Assembly (NCBI RefSeq): GCF_002159915.1
Contig: NZ_NFJP01000019.1
Coordinates: forward strand, 1-64,000
Reading direction: 5' to 3'
Origin: Gordonibacter sp. An230
GTDB lineage: Bacteria > Actinomycetota > Coriobacteriia > Coriobacteriales > Eggerthellaceae
Length of the DNA: 64,000 nucleotides
Below, piece by piece: positions 7,869 through 16,206 of the stretch. Position 1 is the first letter of the stretch. Each line of letters starts with the position of its first letter. A model generated the notes under the pieces. It had not been told where the DNA came from. It worked only from the letters and a program-made list of their open reading frames with translations, and ran no database searches. A program made the position numbers and the translations under genes.

Positions 7869-10800
7869 ATGGCGAAGCTCACGCTCACGCGCCGCAGCTT
7901 CTTGAAAGCCGCTGCCATCGCCGGCGCCGCGAGCACGGTGGGGTTTGCTGCGACGCCGTCCACCGCATTGGCCGAGGGTCAGGACGAATCTGCGGGAGAG
8001 ATCAAGCGCATCCGTTCCTGCTGCCGCGCGTGCGGCAAGGTGGAATGCGGCGTTTGGGTGACCGTGCAGGATGGCAAGGTCATCAAGGTGGAAGGCGACG
8101 AGTCAAACGCCCACAGCCGCGGCCACTGCTGCGCGAAGTCGCAATCGTCCATGCTGGCCCTGTACCATCCCGACCGTCTGCGCTACTGCATGAAGCGCAC
8201 GAACCCCAAAGGAGAGGACGATCCCGGTTGGGTGCGCATCACCTTGGCCGAGGCGTTCGACGAGGCGGGCGCGAAGTTCAATGAGATCGTTGAGAAATAC
8301 GGCGGCGAGGCCAACTTCGCCATGGGCGGCACGTCGCGCGTGTGGGCGCAGCCGCCATACGGCACGTTGAAGTCCATCTTCCCCACGCCGAACGCGCACC
8401 TCGCCTACGAGATCTGCAAGGGTCCGCGCCACTTCGCCGGCATCCTCACCGACGAGATCGGCTCTCCGTGGATGGAGGTCGAGCAGGGTCCGCTCGTGTA
8501 CGTGCAGTGGGGCACCGCAGCCGAGTACTCCAACTACGACTCCACGAACCGCACGGTGGTGGACTGCAGCCAACGCGCGTACAAGCACATCCTCGTCGAT
8601 CCGCGTATGACGCCGCTTGGCAAGGAGGCCGATCTGTGGCTGCCCTTGCGCGTAGGTACCGACCTGTGCCTGTCGCTCACCTGGCTCAAGTGGATCATCG
8701 ACAACGAAGCCTACGACGACCTGTTCGTGCGCCGCTGGACGAACGCCCCCTTCCTATGGAATCCCGAAGAGGGGGGTCGCACGGTCAAAGGGTGGTTCAT
8801 GGAGATGAACGGCGGCATCGACATGGAGAGCCGTATCCTCACCGAGGCCGACCTCGACCGCGAATGGGTGAGCCAGTGGTGGGAGCCGGCCGATCCGCGC
8901 TACAGTTACCGTCGCTTCATCTGCTGGGACGAGAACAACAGCAAGCCAACGTACTGGGACGCCGAGGCCTGCCAGTGGGAAGGCGAGAAGCACAAGATTC
9001 CCACCACGGGCACATGGATCGAGCATCCGTACAAGCCCATCATGGCCGATGCGTGGCTGCCCGATCCGTCCCACTTCGCCGACCCGGCCGATCCGACCTA
9101 CGACGCGTATTGGAACGAAGGCAACGAGGGCGGCAGGAAGTCCAACCCGCTCGGATTGCCCAAAAGCCCTGCGCTGTTCCCCGGAGGCGTCGAGGTTAAG
9201 CTCGCCGACGGGCGCACCATCATGGCGGGCACGGTGTGGGAGGCGTTCAGCGACAGTCTGTCCGAGTACACGCTTGAGTACTGCGAAGAAGTAACCGAGG
9301 TTCCGGCCGACAAGATCGAGGAGGCTGTGCGCATCTACACCACGCGCTTGAACCCCTTGCACGGCAACGGCGGCATCCACTACCAGTTGGCTCCCGACCA
9401 GACGGGCCACGCGGTGCAGAACAGCCGCGCGTTGCAGCTGATCGCCTGCATCACCGGCAACTCCGACGAGCCTGCCGGCAACCGCGGTTCCTCCAAAGCC
9501 GAGGTGGACGGCTGCTGCGGTCGCGCGAACATGCTCACAACCGACCACGAGCCTAAGGACTGGGGCATTCGCGAGGGTGTGGGCACCATGGAGCTGGGCG
9601 ACACTCCGCGCGACCTATCCGTGGAGGACCAGATCCCGCTCATCCAAAACTTCGTGCAGTACCTCATCGACGAGAATTCGCCTTTGGCGGAACGCTACGG
9701 CAACCACGTGCCCACCGACGAGGAGGCTCGCTGGATCGCCGAACGCAAAGGCGGCGACTACAAGGGCAGTCGTGCATGGCCGGGGTTGACGACGCCGTTC
9801 GATTCCAATGCAAAGCAGATATCCGCCGAGCGCTTCCCGCTTCTGCGCTACTGGAACCGTTGGGCCGACTCGACTGCCATTTGGGACTCCATCAACGAGA
9901 TCGACACCCCGTACCAGATCCACGGCGGTGTGTGCATGTCGGGCGATTTCATGAACGAGTCCAATCTGCTCGAGGCATGGGAGGCCCTCACCCGTCTAGA
10001 CTTCTGGCTCGACTTCAACCTCTGGTCCTGCCCGAACAACGGGTGCGCCGACATCATCATCCCGTGCTTGCACTGGCTCGAGGTGAACACGGGCCGCGTG
10101 TCGCAGGGGGCGGGCGGCATATTCGGCGCCGGCCAGCGTGCGGCCGAGCCGATGGGCGATTGCATCTACGATCCGGTTGCCGTCATCTGCCTGCACCTTG
10201 CAATGGCCAAGGCGCTTACCGGCAAGGAGCATCCCACGCGCGCCGACATACCTGCCGAGCGCCGTGCGGTTTTGTGGAACGACCGCGACTTGAACTACGA
10301 CGGCTGGAACAATCTCGACTACAACAACTTCGTGCAGATGGGCGGCGACGTCACCTACGAGCAGCAGGAATACCGCGTGTTGAAGGATGCCACCGACTGG
10401 TGGCGCATCGAGGAGTTCAAGGACAAGGAAAGCAAGCCGGAGCAGGTCATTCCCGCGTTCCCCGACTATGCGGCAGCCGAGAAGCCGGCCGAGCCCATCA
10501 ACGACGTGGCCGGTCCGGACTTCCCCGAATTCGCCGCGAAGTTCCAGGAGGAGGGCTGGTTCGACTGTCGCGCGTGGCATCCCGAGCGTTGGGGCACGTA
10601 CCGTCGATGGGAGATGGGCTATCGCCGTCAGCAGGGCGGTTACAATCTGTACGCGGCCGTTGACGAGAAGTGCGGATTCATGACCCCCACCGCCAAGGTG
10701 GAGGTGTGGTCGACCATCGCTGAGTCGTATATCGGCGACGACACCGAGACGTTCGCCGCGACGTGCAGTCCCGATCGCGCCGCCTACGACGGAACTGTTC

Positions 10801-11633
10801 CCGACATCGACAAGTTCCCGCATTGGTTCGAGCCGAAGAACTCCAAGGTGCAGGCGCCGCAGTACTACCATGCCGATCAGGCGGACCAGATCACCACGAC
10901 AGACGCCTACATCAACGAGAACTATCGCGGCGACCATCTGCTGGAAGATTACAGGGCGGCCCTTGTCGAGCATGGCGACGATCATGCGTTCATCATGACG
11001 ACAGGCGCGCGCCAACCGGTGTACTTCCATTCCGAGCACCGTCAGCTTCCGTGGTGTCGCGAGTTGTGGCCGTCGCCGCGCTTGGAGATCAACCCCAACG
11101 ACGCGGCGCGCATGGGCCTCGAGCAGGGCGACTGGGTGTGGATTCGCAGTCCGTGGGGCGCCATTCGCGAGGTTGTGGATCTGTACTACGGCATCAAAGA
11201 GGGCACGGTCAATGCGAACCATGCCTGGTGGTATCCTGAGATCGACACCGCTTCCCACGGGTTCGAGCTGGTCAACATCAACTGCTGTATGGACAAGTAC
11301 GCTCAGTGCTGGGTGTGCGGCGCCTCCCAGCTGCGCGGCCTTCCGGTGGTCATCTACAAGGCCACCGAGGACAACAGCCCGTTCAACAATCCGGTGCCGT
11401 GCGATCCGCAAGGCAACCCCGTCATCACGAACGCTAACGACGAGCGTTTGAAGGAGTGGCTCTCCAACGATCCTCGCTTGACCGACGTGACGGCTGAGAT
11501 CACGTTCCATAACCCGCAGGCCACCGGCTTGCAGCCGTCCATCCAAAGCCCCGAGCTTTTTGCGAACGGCAAGCTGAACAGCGGCTCGGTCGAGGTCGGC
11601 GAATTGGGCCAGTATTCCAAGAACCATCAGTAG
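7869..11633 (+). CDS. Tat-exported molybdopterin oxidoreductase, DMSO reductase family
   Basis: Catalytic subunit of about 1254 residues. The Tat signal is TRRSFLKAAAIAG at 7-19. An N-terminal [4Fe-4S] site has cysteines 52, 55, 60 and 87/88 (C-x2-C-x4-C, slightly wider than the usual third spacing). Molybdopterin-binding blocks follow, including ILVDPRMTPLGKEADLW (about 239-255), and the C-terminal beta domain carries INPNDAARMGLEQGDWVWI (about 1076-1094). It is much longer than DmsA or BisC (about 800). The size recalls the molybdenum catechol dehydroxylases of Eggerthella and Gordonibacter, but this set has a DmsC-type anchor, so a reductase for an oxidised small molecule is equally possible. 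The frame extends to 7716; ATG 7869 is chosen for AGAGGAGGGG and because the Tat motif then starts at residue 7. It is first in a three-gene operon. The Mo ligand could not be assigned. Confidence 0.9.
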   Translation: MAKLTLTRRSFLKAAAIAGAASTVGFAATPSTALAEGQDESAGEIKRIRSCCRACGKVECGVWVTVQDGKVIKVEGDESNAHSRGHCCAKSQSSMLALYHPDRLRYCMKRTNPKGEDDPGWVRITLAEAFDEAGAKFNEIVEKYGGEANFAMGGTSRVWAQPPYGTLKSIFPTPNAHLAYEICKGPRHFAGILTDEIGSPWMEVEQGPLVYVQWGTAAEYSNYDSTNRTVVDCSQRAYKHILVDPRMTPLGKEADLWLPLRVGTDLCLSLTWLKWIIDNEAYDDLFVRRWTNAPFLWNPEEGGRTVKGWFMEMNGGIDMESRILTEADLDREWVSQWWEPADPRYSYRRFICWDENNSKPTYWDAEACQWEGEKHKIPTTGTWIEHPYKPIMADAWLPDPSHFADPADPTYDAYWNEGNEGGRKSNPLGLPKSPALFPGGVEVKLADGRTIMAGTVWEAFSDSLSEYTLEYCEEVTEVPADKIEEAVRIYTTRLNPLHGNGGIHYQLAPDQTGHAVQNSRALQLIACITGNSDEPAGNRGSSKAEVDGCCGRANMLTTDHEPKDWGIREGVGTMELGDTPRDLSVEDQIPLIQNFVQYLIDENSPLAERYGNHVPTDEEARWIAERKGGDYKGSRAWPGLTTPFDSNAKQISAERFPLLRYWNRWADSTAIWDSINEIDTPYQIHGGVCMSGDFMNESNLLEAWEALTRLDFWLDFNLWSCPNNGCADIIIPCLHWLEVNTGRVSQGAGGIFGAGQRAAEPMGDCIYDPVAVICLHLAMAKALTGKEHPTRADIPAERRAVLWNDRDLNYDGWNNLDYNNFVQMGGDVTYEQQEYRVLKDATDWWRIEEFKDKESKPEQVIPAFPDYAAAEKPAEPINDVAGPDFPEFAAKFQEEGWFDCRAWHPERWGTYRRWEMGYRRQQGGYNLYAAVDEKCGFMTPTAKVEVWSTIAESYIGDDTETFAATCSPDRAAYDGTVPDIDKFPHWFEPKNSKVQAPQYYHADQADQITTTDAYINENYRGDHLLEDYRAALVEHGDDHAFIMTTGARQPVYFHSEHRQLPWCRELWPSPRLEINPNDAARMGLEQGDWVWIRSPWGAIREVVDLYYGIKEGTVNANHAWWYPEIDTASHGFELVNINCCMDKYAQCWVCGASQLRGLPVVIYKATEDNSPFNNPVPCDPQGNPVITNANDERLKEWLSNDPRLTDVTAEITFHNPQATGLQPSIQSPELFANGKLNSGSVEVGELGQYSKNHQ

Positions 11634-11648
11634 GAAGGAGGTTGGTCA

Positions 11649-12305
11649 ATGGCAAACTATGCGATCATTACGGATCTGAACCGCTGCACCGGATGCTTGG
11701 CATGCACCGTGGCGTGCAAAGCCGTCAACGGCGTGCCGGTGGGCGACTTTTGGATCAAGACGTTGCGCGTGGGGCCGCATCCCAAGACGGACGGCGCCCA
11801 GTTCCCCGACGTCGAGATGTACTTCCTTCCCGTTCAGTGCCAGCATTGCGAGAATCCCGAATGCGTGAAGGTGTGCCCCACAGAGGCATCGCACATTCGC
11901 GAGGATGGCACCATCCAGGTTGACAAGAGCAAGTGCATCGGCTGCCGGTTCTGCGCTATGGCGTGTCCCTATGGCGTGCGCTACCTCAACGAGGAGGAAC
12001 GCGTAGTGGAGAAGTGCACGCTGTGCGAACAGCGCATCTCCCAAGGTGAGCTGCCTCAATGCGTGTCGCAATGCGGCGCCCGCGCCCGCTTTTTCGGCGA
12101 CCTCGATCAGGGTGTGGACGCCTTCGAGGCTCCCGCGCACCCCGACAGTCCGGGCTGCCAGTACGACGAGATGACGCAGACGCGCGTGAAGCTGAAGGAC
12201 TACGTGGAGGCGTACACCGACAACGACATCCACCATCTCGTGGACGCAGGCAACAAGCCCAAGCTCATGTACCTCATGCGCGAGGGTCGGAAGTGGAGGG
12301 AGTAA
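11649..12305 (+). CDS. Four-cluster ferredoxin subunit (DmsB/PhsB type)
   Basis: 218 residues with four cysteine clusters in the standard order: CTGCLACTVAC near 16, CQHCENPECVKVCP near 67, CIGCRFCAMACP near 98, and CTLCEQ...CVSQC near 124-142. This is the electron-transfer subunit that wires a membrane quinol oxidase to the exported molybdoenzyme. It lacks its own signal, as expected for a subunit carried out with the Tat-tagged partner. The start follows the Mo-subunit stop by 15 bases with AAGGAGG in between, so it is co-translated. Confidence 0.9.
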   Translation: MANYAIITDLNRCTGCLACTVACKAVNGVPVGDFWIKTLRVGPHPKTDGAQFPDVEMYFLPVQCQHCENPECVKVCPTEASHIREDGTIQVDKSKCIGCRFCAMACPYGVRYLNEEERVVEKCTLCEQRISQGELPQCVSQCGARARFFGDLDQGVDAFEAPAHPDSPGCQYDEMTQTRVKLKDYVEAYTDNDIHHLVDAGNKPKLMYLMREGRKWRE

Positions 12306-12308
12306 GCT

Positions 12309-13211
12309 ATGAATCCTGAATGGCCTCTGATCCTCTTCACGTTCTTCCTGTGCGTATCTGGCGGCACGCTGGGCATGCAGGGCTTGCTGTGCGTGCTGGG
12401 CAAGGGCAAGAAGATGCAAGCGGCGTCGCTTGTCGTGTCGCTTGCGGCGCTGGCGGTGGGCGGCATCTCCGTGTTCATGCACCTGCAGCATTGGGAGCGC
12501 ATCTTCAACGGGTTCGGGCACATCACGTCCGGCATCACGCTCGAGTTCATCGGCTGCATCGTGTTTTTCGTGGTGCTGGTGCTGTACTTCCTCATGATGC
12601 GTCGATCCGAGGACGGCATGGCTCCGAAGTGGTGCGGCGTGCTGGCCATCATCGCGGGGTTGGGGCTGCCGGCCCTCACGGGTGACAGCTACCTCATGCA
12701 CGCGCTGCCCTCATGGAACACGCCGCTGCTCATCGTGTACTACCTGGTGAACGCCGTGTTCATGGGCGGGTTGGCAGCAACCGTCATCGCGGCGCTGACC
12801 AAGGCTGATGATGCGAGTGATCTGGCGGCGCGCGCGGCGCTTGCGGGCGGCGTCTTGCAGCTGGTGGTCGTGCTGGCGTACGCGCTGGTCATCAACGGGT
12901 CGGCAGGCTTGTACTCGGCCGAGATCCAGTACTACTTCGATCCGACGCTGCCCGATGTGGCCATGGTCGATCGTGCCGGCATCGTGGGCGGCATCATCGC
13001 AGGCGAGCAGGCCGTGCCGTTCTGGCTGGGCGTCATCGCGGTGGGCGTGGTCGTACCGGCGGCGTTGGCGTGGCTTGCGCAGCGCCAAAAGGCGACGGGG
13101 ACGAAGCTCGCGGGATATGCGGGCGTGGCCCTTGCATGCTGCGCTGTGGGCGGCATCGTGTGGCGCGTCATCCTCTACGTGGTGGCGATCAGCGTGTTCG
13201 CGCTGTACTAG
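12309..13211 (+). CDS. DmsC-type membrane anchor subunit
   Basis: 300 residues with about eight hydrophobic helices, first PLILFTFFLCVSGGTLGM and last in the VILYVVAISVFALY tail. Length and layout fit the DmsC family, which binds menaquinol and anchors the DmsAB-like dimer. It starts 3 bases after the ferredoxin stop, with GGAGGGAG overlapping the end of that gene. With the upstream Mo and Fe-S subunits it completes a quinol-linked reductase (or the reverse). It ends in a hairpin. Confidence 0.88.
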   Translation: MNPEWPLILFTFFLCVSGGTLGMQGLLCVLGKGKKMQAASLVVSLAALAVGGISVFMHLQHWERIFNGFGHITSGITLEFIGCIVFFVVLVLYFLMMRRSEDGMAPKWCGVLAIIAGLGLPALTGDSYLMHALPSWNTPLLIVYYLVNAVFMGGLAATVIAALTKADDASDLAARAALAGGVLQLVVVLAYALVINGSAGLYSAEIQYYFDPTLPDVAMVDRAGIVGGIIAGEQAVPFWLGVIAVGVVVPAALAWLAQRQKATGTKLAGYAGVALACCAVGGIVWRVILYVVAISVFALY

Positions 13212-13219
13212 GTGCGTTG

Positions 13220-13247
13220 GCTGGGCGCGTCGGGAGGCGCGCCCAGC
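13220..13247 (+). terminator. Hairpin after the molybdoenzyme operon
   Basis: A perfect 10-bp stem, GCTGGGCGCG against CGCGCCCAGC with an 8-base loop, starts 8 bases after the anchor stop. There is no U tract. It suggests that the downstream Fe-S genes form a separate unit. Confidence 0.55.
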
Positions 13248-13942
13248 GGCAGGTGGCGGACGCGGGGTTGCGTGCCGGTTCTGCCCGATCGTTCGTCCCT
13301 TTTGCTCGTGCGAGCGGTTTTCGAGGTTGTGCGTTTGGCGGTCGGAAGTGTTCTGGTCGGCGCATTCGACAGTTGAGCGAGGCGGTTTGACATGCGGACG
13401 GAGGGCGCTGTCGGGGATTCCCCGGGTTTTCTCGGCCCTCTTGCCGCAGCTTTTCCGCAGATGCAGCCTCTCGTTGCGTTTGCGGGCCTCTTGGGGCACG
13501 AGGGCTTTAAGCATGTTCGGACGCTTGCCCTGCCTGAGAAGCAACAAGCGCGGCACCGGTCTTTCGATGGGCGCGTGGAAGGGGCGGAGAGGCGGGGGCA
13601 AAGCGGCTTGCGGTGCTGGGCTCGCTCGGCAAAGAGGCGGGGTGCTTCGCCTGAAACGCTCTACGACCTTCGAAAGCGGCGGGCGGGCGCGCCTCTCTTT
13701 TCCGGCATCCGTTCGCAGACGGGCGCCGGAGCGCGGCTTTGGCTGGCGCAAAGAGCGCCGCGGTGCCAACGGGTGCTGGAGCGGTGCCGCAAGCTCGCTT
13801 CTCCCTCTTTTGCCGTGCCTGCGCAACGCGACCACGAAAAACGAGGGCGATGCGGCTGTCGGTGCGCTTGTCGAGCGCGCCGCGCGGCGATGCGGCGGTC
13901 TTTCCCGATGCGTCACTCGGCGGCCGCGCTTGCGCGAGTTTG

Positions 13943-14028
13943 AAAACGCATGACGGAGGGGGCTTGGGCTTCGATGCGCGGCCTCGCTTTTCGCGATGCA
14001 GCCTCAAGCCCCCTCGCTTATGCGTTTT
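13943..14028. repeat. Inverted repeat, short element
   Basis: Arms 13943-13966 and 14005-14028 are 24 bases each. They share AAAACGCA at the outside and GAGGGGGCTTG at the inside, differing only in a short central patch. The 38-base interior is partly self-complementary. It ends 70 bases before the NapG-like gene, so it could act in that leader RNA. Confidence 0.7.
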
Positions 14029-14098
14029 GGCGAGTCTTCGCTTGCCTGCGGCTCAGAGCGGGCAAGTGGGTTTTTGACCAGCGAAGAGGAGGCGTGCT

Positions 14099-14962
14099 AT
14101 GAGTGAAGATGAGAAAGGTGCGAATGTGCGATCCGCCTCTGGAAAGAGGTACGCGTCGATGCGGGCGCACGACGGCGGGGAGCTTAACGCAGGGGCCGCC
14201 GGCAATGCGGGCGATGCAGGCGACGGCGCCAACGAAAGCGCGTCTGCGGATTATGAGAGGGCTGAGGAGCCTGCGGGGGCCGAGGCAAACGCCAACTCCA
14301 GGCGCGTCAAACAGCCGATGGACGTGTCGCGGCGGTCGCTGCTCGTCGGCGCGGGCGGTACGGCAGCGCTTTTGTGCTTGGGGGCGCTGCGCTACGCGGG
14401 GCACAACCCGCTCGTGCGCCCGCCGGGAGGGCAGGACGAGGAGAGGTTGGTAAGCGCCTGCATTCGCTGCGAGCGATGCTACGAGGCGTGTCCCCAGCAT
14501 GTCATCGTGCCGGCCCATATCGAAGACGGCCTTCTGGGCATGCGCACTCCGGCTTTGGGCTTCGACGCTGCTTGGTGCGACTTCTGCGCGAAGGGCAACG
14601 GCGGCGTGCCTTTGTGCGTTGAGGTGTGCCCGACTGAGGCGCTCATGCTGCCTGAAGGGGCTGCGGCCGAGAGCACTGTCCTGGGGCTGGCCGTGATCGA
14701 CGAGGCGCAATGCCTGGCATATCGCGACACCGGTTGTCGCTACTGCTACGACGCATGCGTGGACGCCGGCTACAACGCCATCGAGCTGTCTGACGAGGGC
14801 GCGAATCCGCACCCTCGCGTTATAGCTGACAAGTGCGTCGGCTGCGGTGCGTGCGAGAGCGTGTGCGTGTCGCTGACGACAGGCTCTATCGCCTCCGGGG
14901 CGACGGAGCGCGCCGTTGTCGTCCGTCCGTTGGAAACGCTGCGAGAGGAGGCCTGGTCATGA
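14099..14962 (+). CDS. NapG/MauM-like Tat-exported ferredoxin
   Basis: 287 residues. A twin-arginine leader SRRSLLVGAGG lies at about 77-87, unusually far from the start because of a polar Ala/Asn/Asp-rich n-region. Four cysteine clusters follow: CIRCERCYEACP, CDFCAKGNGG..CVEVCP, CRYCYDAC and CVGCGACESVC. NapG-type proteins pass electrons from the quinol-oxidising NapH toward a periplasmic acceptor. AAGAGGAGG before ATG 14099 supports the long form; Met74 would give a normal Tat leader but has no visible binding site. It overlaps the next gene by ATGA. Confidence 0.85.
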   Translation: MSEDEKGANVRSASGKRYASMRAHDGGELNAGAAGNAGDAGDGANESASADYERAEEPAGAEANANSRRVKQPMDVSRRSLLVGAGGTAALLCLGALRYAGHNPLVRPPGGQDEERLVSACIRCERCYEACPQHVIVPAHIEDGLLGMRTPALGFDAAWCDFCAKGNGGVPLCVEVCPTEALMLPEGAAAESTVLGLAVIDEAQCLAYRDTGCRYCYDACVDAGYNAIELSDEGANPHPRVIADKCVGCGACESVCVSLTTGSIASGATERAVVVRPLETLREEAWS

Positions 14963-16206
14963 AGGCAAGCAAGGTTCGCGTAGTTGTGGCCGCCATCGTG
15001 TTCGTCGTGCTGTGCGCCGGGCTGATCGCCGGCATGCAGCTGGGGACGCTGTCGGGCTTCGGGTGGGATGCCGTCGCCGCTCTGTGCCCGCTCGGGGCTA
15101 TCACCACGATGATCGCCTCGCAAACGTTCGTGCCAAGGGCGATCATCTCGTTGATCGTCATGGCTGTGCTCGTGTTCTTCGTGGGTCGCGCGTTCTGCGG
15201 GTGGATCTGCCCGGTGCCACTGCTCGAGCGGGTGCGAGGCTTCTTCCGGTCGCCAAAAAAGCGCCGGGAGCACGAAAGGGCGCGTCGTGACGAAGTGCTT
15301 GCTATCGCGCGCGAGGAGATGGGGTTGGAGGCTCTGTCTTCGGATGCGGCGGCAGGCGATGCGGCGGCAGGCGAGAAGGCGTGCGCGCGCGGTTGCGGTT
15401 CGTGCGGAGGCTGCGAGGAGATGCGTGCGAAACTCGACTCGCGCCACTACGTCCTCGGCGGCGCGCTGCTGTCCACAGCCGTGTTCGGCTTCCCGGTGTT
15501 CTGCCTGGTGTGCCCCATTGGGCTCTCGTTCGCCACGGTGCTGTTGGTGTGGCGGTTGTTCTCGGCCGGCGATATGACGTGGTCGGTGGTGCTGGCTCCG
15601 GCCGTGCTCGTGGTCGAGCTCGTCTTCTTGCGCAAATGGTGCACGCGGTTCTGCCCGCTGGCGGGCCTCATGAACCTCGTGTCGAGGTTTGGACGCATGT
15701 GGCGGCCCGTCATCGACGATGCTGCATGCCTTGAGACAGCCACGGGCTCGCCGTGCTCGCGCTGCGCCGAGGTGTGCGACGCCGATATCAACCTGCGTCA
15801 TCCCGGTTTCGGCGAGCGAACCCTCGCCGACTGCACGCGCTGCCGCGCCTGCGTGGATGCGTGCCCCGCCAATGCCATCAGCATGCCGTTCATTGCGCGC
15901 AAGGGCATGGGTTCTGCCTCGACGGCCGTGGGGGTTGCAGACGGGATTGCGGCTGTTTCCGCTGGGGTGGCTGGTGGCGGCGTGCTTGGCGCTGATGAGG
16001 TCGCGACGGCCACGACGGCCGGTGGTGCCCGGACGGTGGGCGGCGAGGAGGGGCCGGCGGCCGGGGTTGGCGTGATATCGCCGGCGGGAGCAGGTGGGGG
16101 CGACGTGCAGAGCGCGCCTTTGTTCGCTGATGGCGGCGATGGGGCGCCGGCGGCTTCGGCGGACGACGCTCGGCTGGATGGCGGCGGGGAGGGAGCGGCA
16201 CGATGA
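14959..16206 (+). CDS. NapH-like membrane Fe-S protein
   Basis: About 415 residues. There are four hydrophobic segments, near 7-25, 54-80, 155-182 and 198-225. CGWICP, CLVCP and CTRFCP, the CxxxCP-type motifs typical of NapH/RdxA quinol dehydrogenases, lie beside membrane spans. Two C-terminal [4Fe-4S] sites (CSRCAEVC and CTRCRACVDACP) follow. The last 90 residues are a Gly/Ala-rich tail not normal for the family. The frame is open back to 14833, but the ATG at 14959 overlaps the previous stop (ATGA) and is preferred. With NapG it should form a quinol-to-periplasm electron path. No NapA is adjacent. Confidence 0.85.
   Translation: MKASKVRVVVAAIVFVVLCAGLIAGMQLGTLSGFGWDAVAALCPLGAITTMIASQTFVPRAIISLIVMAVLVFFVGRAFCGWICPVPLLERVRGFFRSPKKRREHERARRDEVLAIAREEMGLEALSSDAAAGDAAAGEKACARGCGSCGGCEEMRAKLDSRHYVLGGALLSTAVFGFPVFCLVCPIGLSFATVLLVWRLFSAGDMTWSVVLAPAVLVVELVFLRKWCTRFCPLAGLMNLVSRFGRMWRPVIDDAACLETATGSPCSRCAEVCDADINLRHPGFGERTLADCTRCRACVDACPANAISMPFIARKGMGSASTAVGVADGIAAVSAGVAGGGVLGADEVATATTAGGARTVGGEEGPAAGVGVISPAGAGGGDVQSAPLFADGGDGAPAASADDARLDGGGEGAAR

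Larger units (their letters stand above)
13212..14098. other. 0.89-kb gene-free spacer
   Basis: Apart from the terminator-like hairpin and the inverted repeat at 13943-14028, I see no gene, RNA or promoter that I can support. Long frames exist on several strands but are compositionally uniform and lack ribosome binding sites. Confidence 0.45.

Noticed and set aside
9996-11627. 543-codon antisense frame inside the molybdoenzyme gene
   Set aside because: Shadow of the well-supported coding strand; its composition mirrors the codon bias of the real gene. Similar long antisense frames elsewhere were dropped for the same reason.
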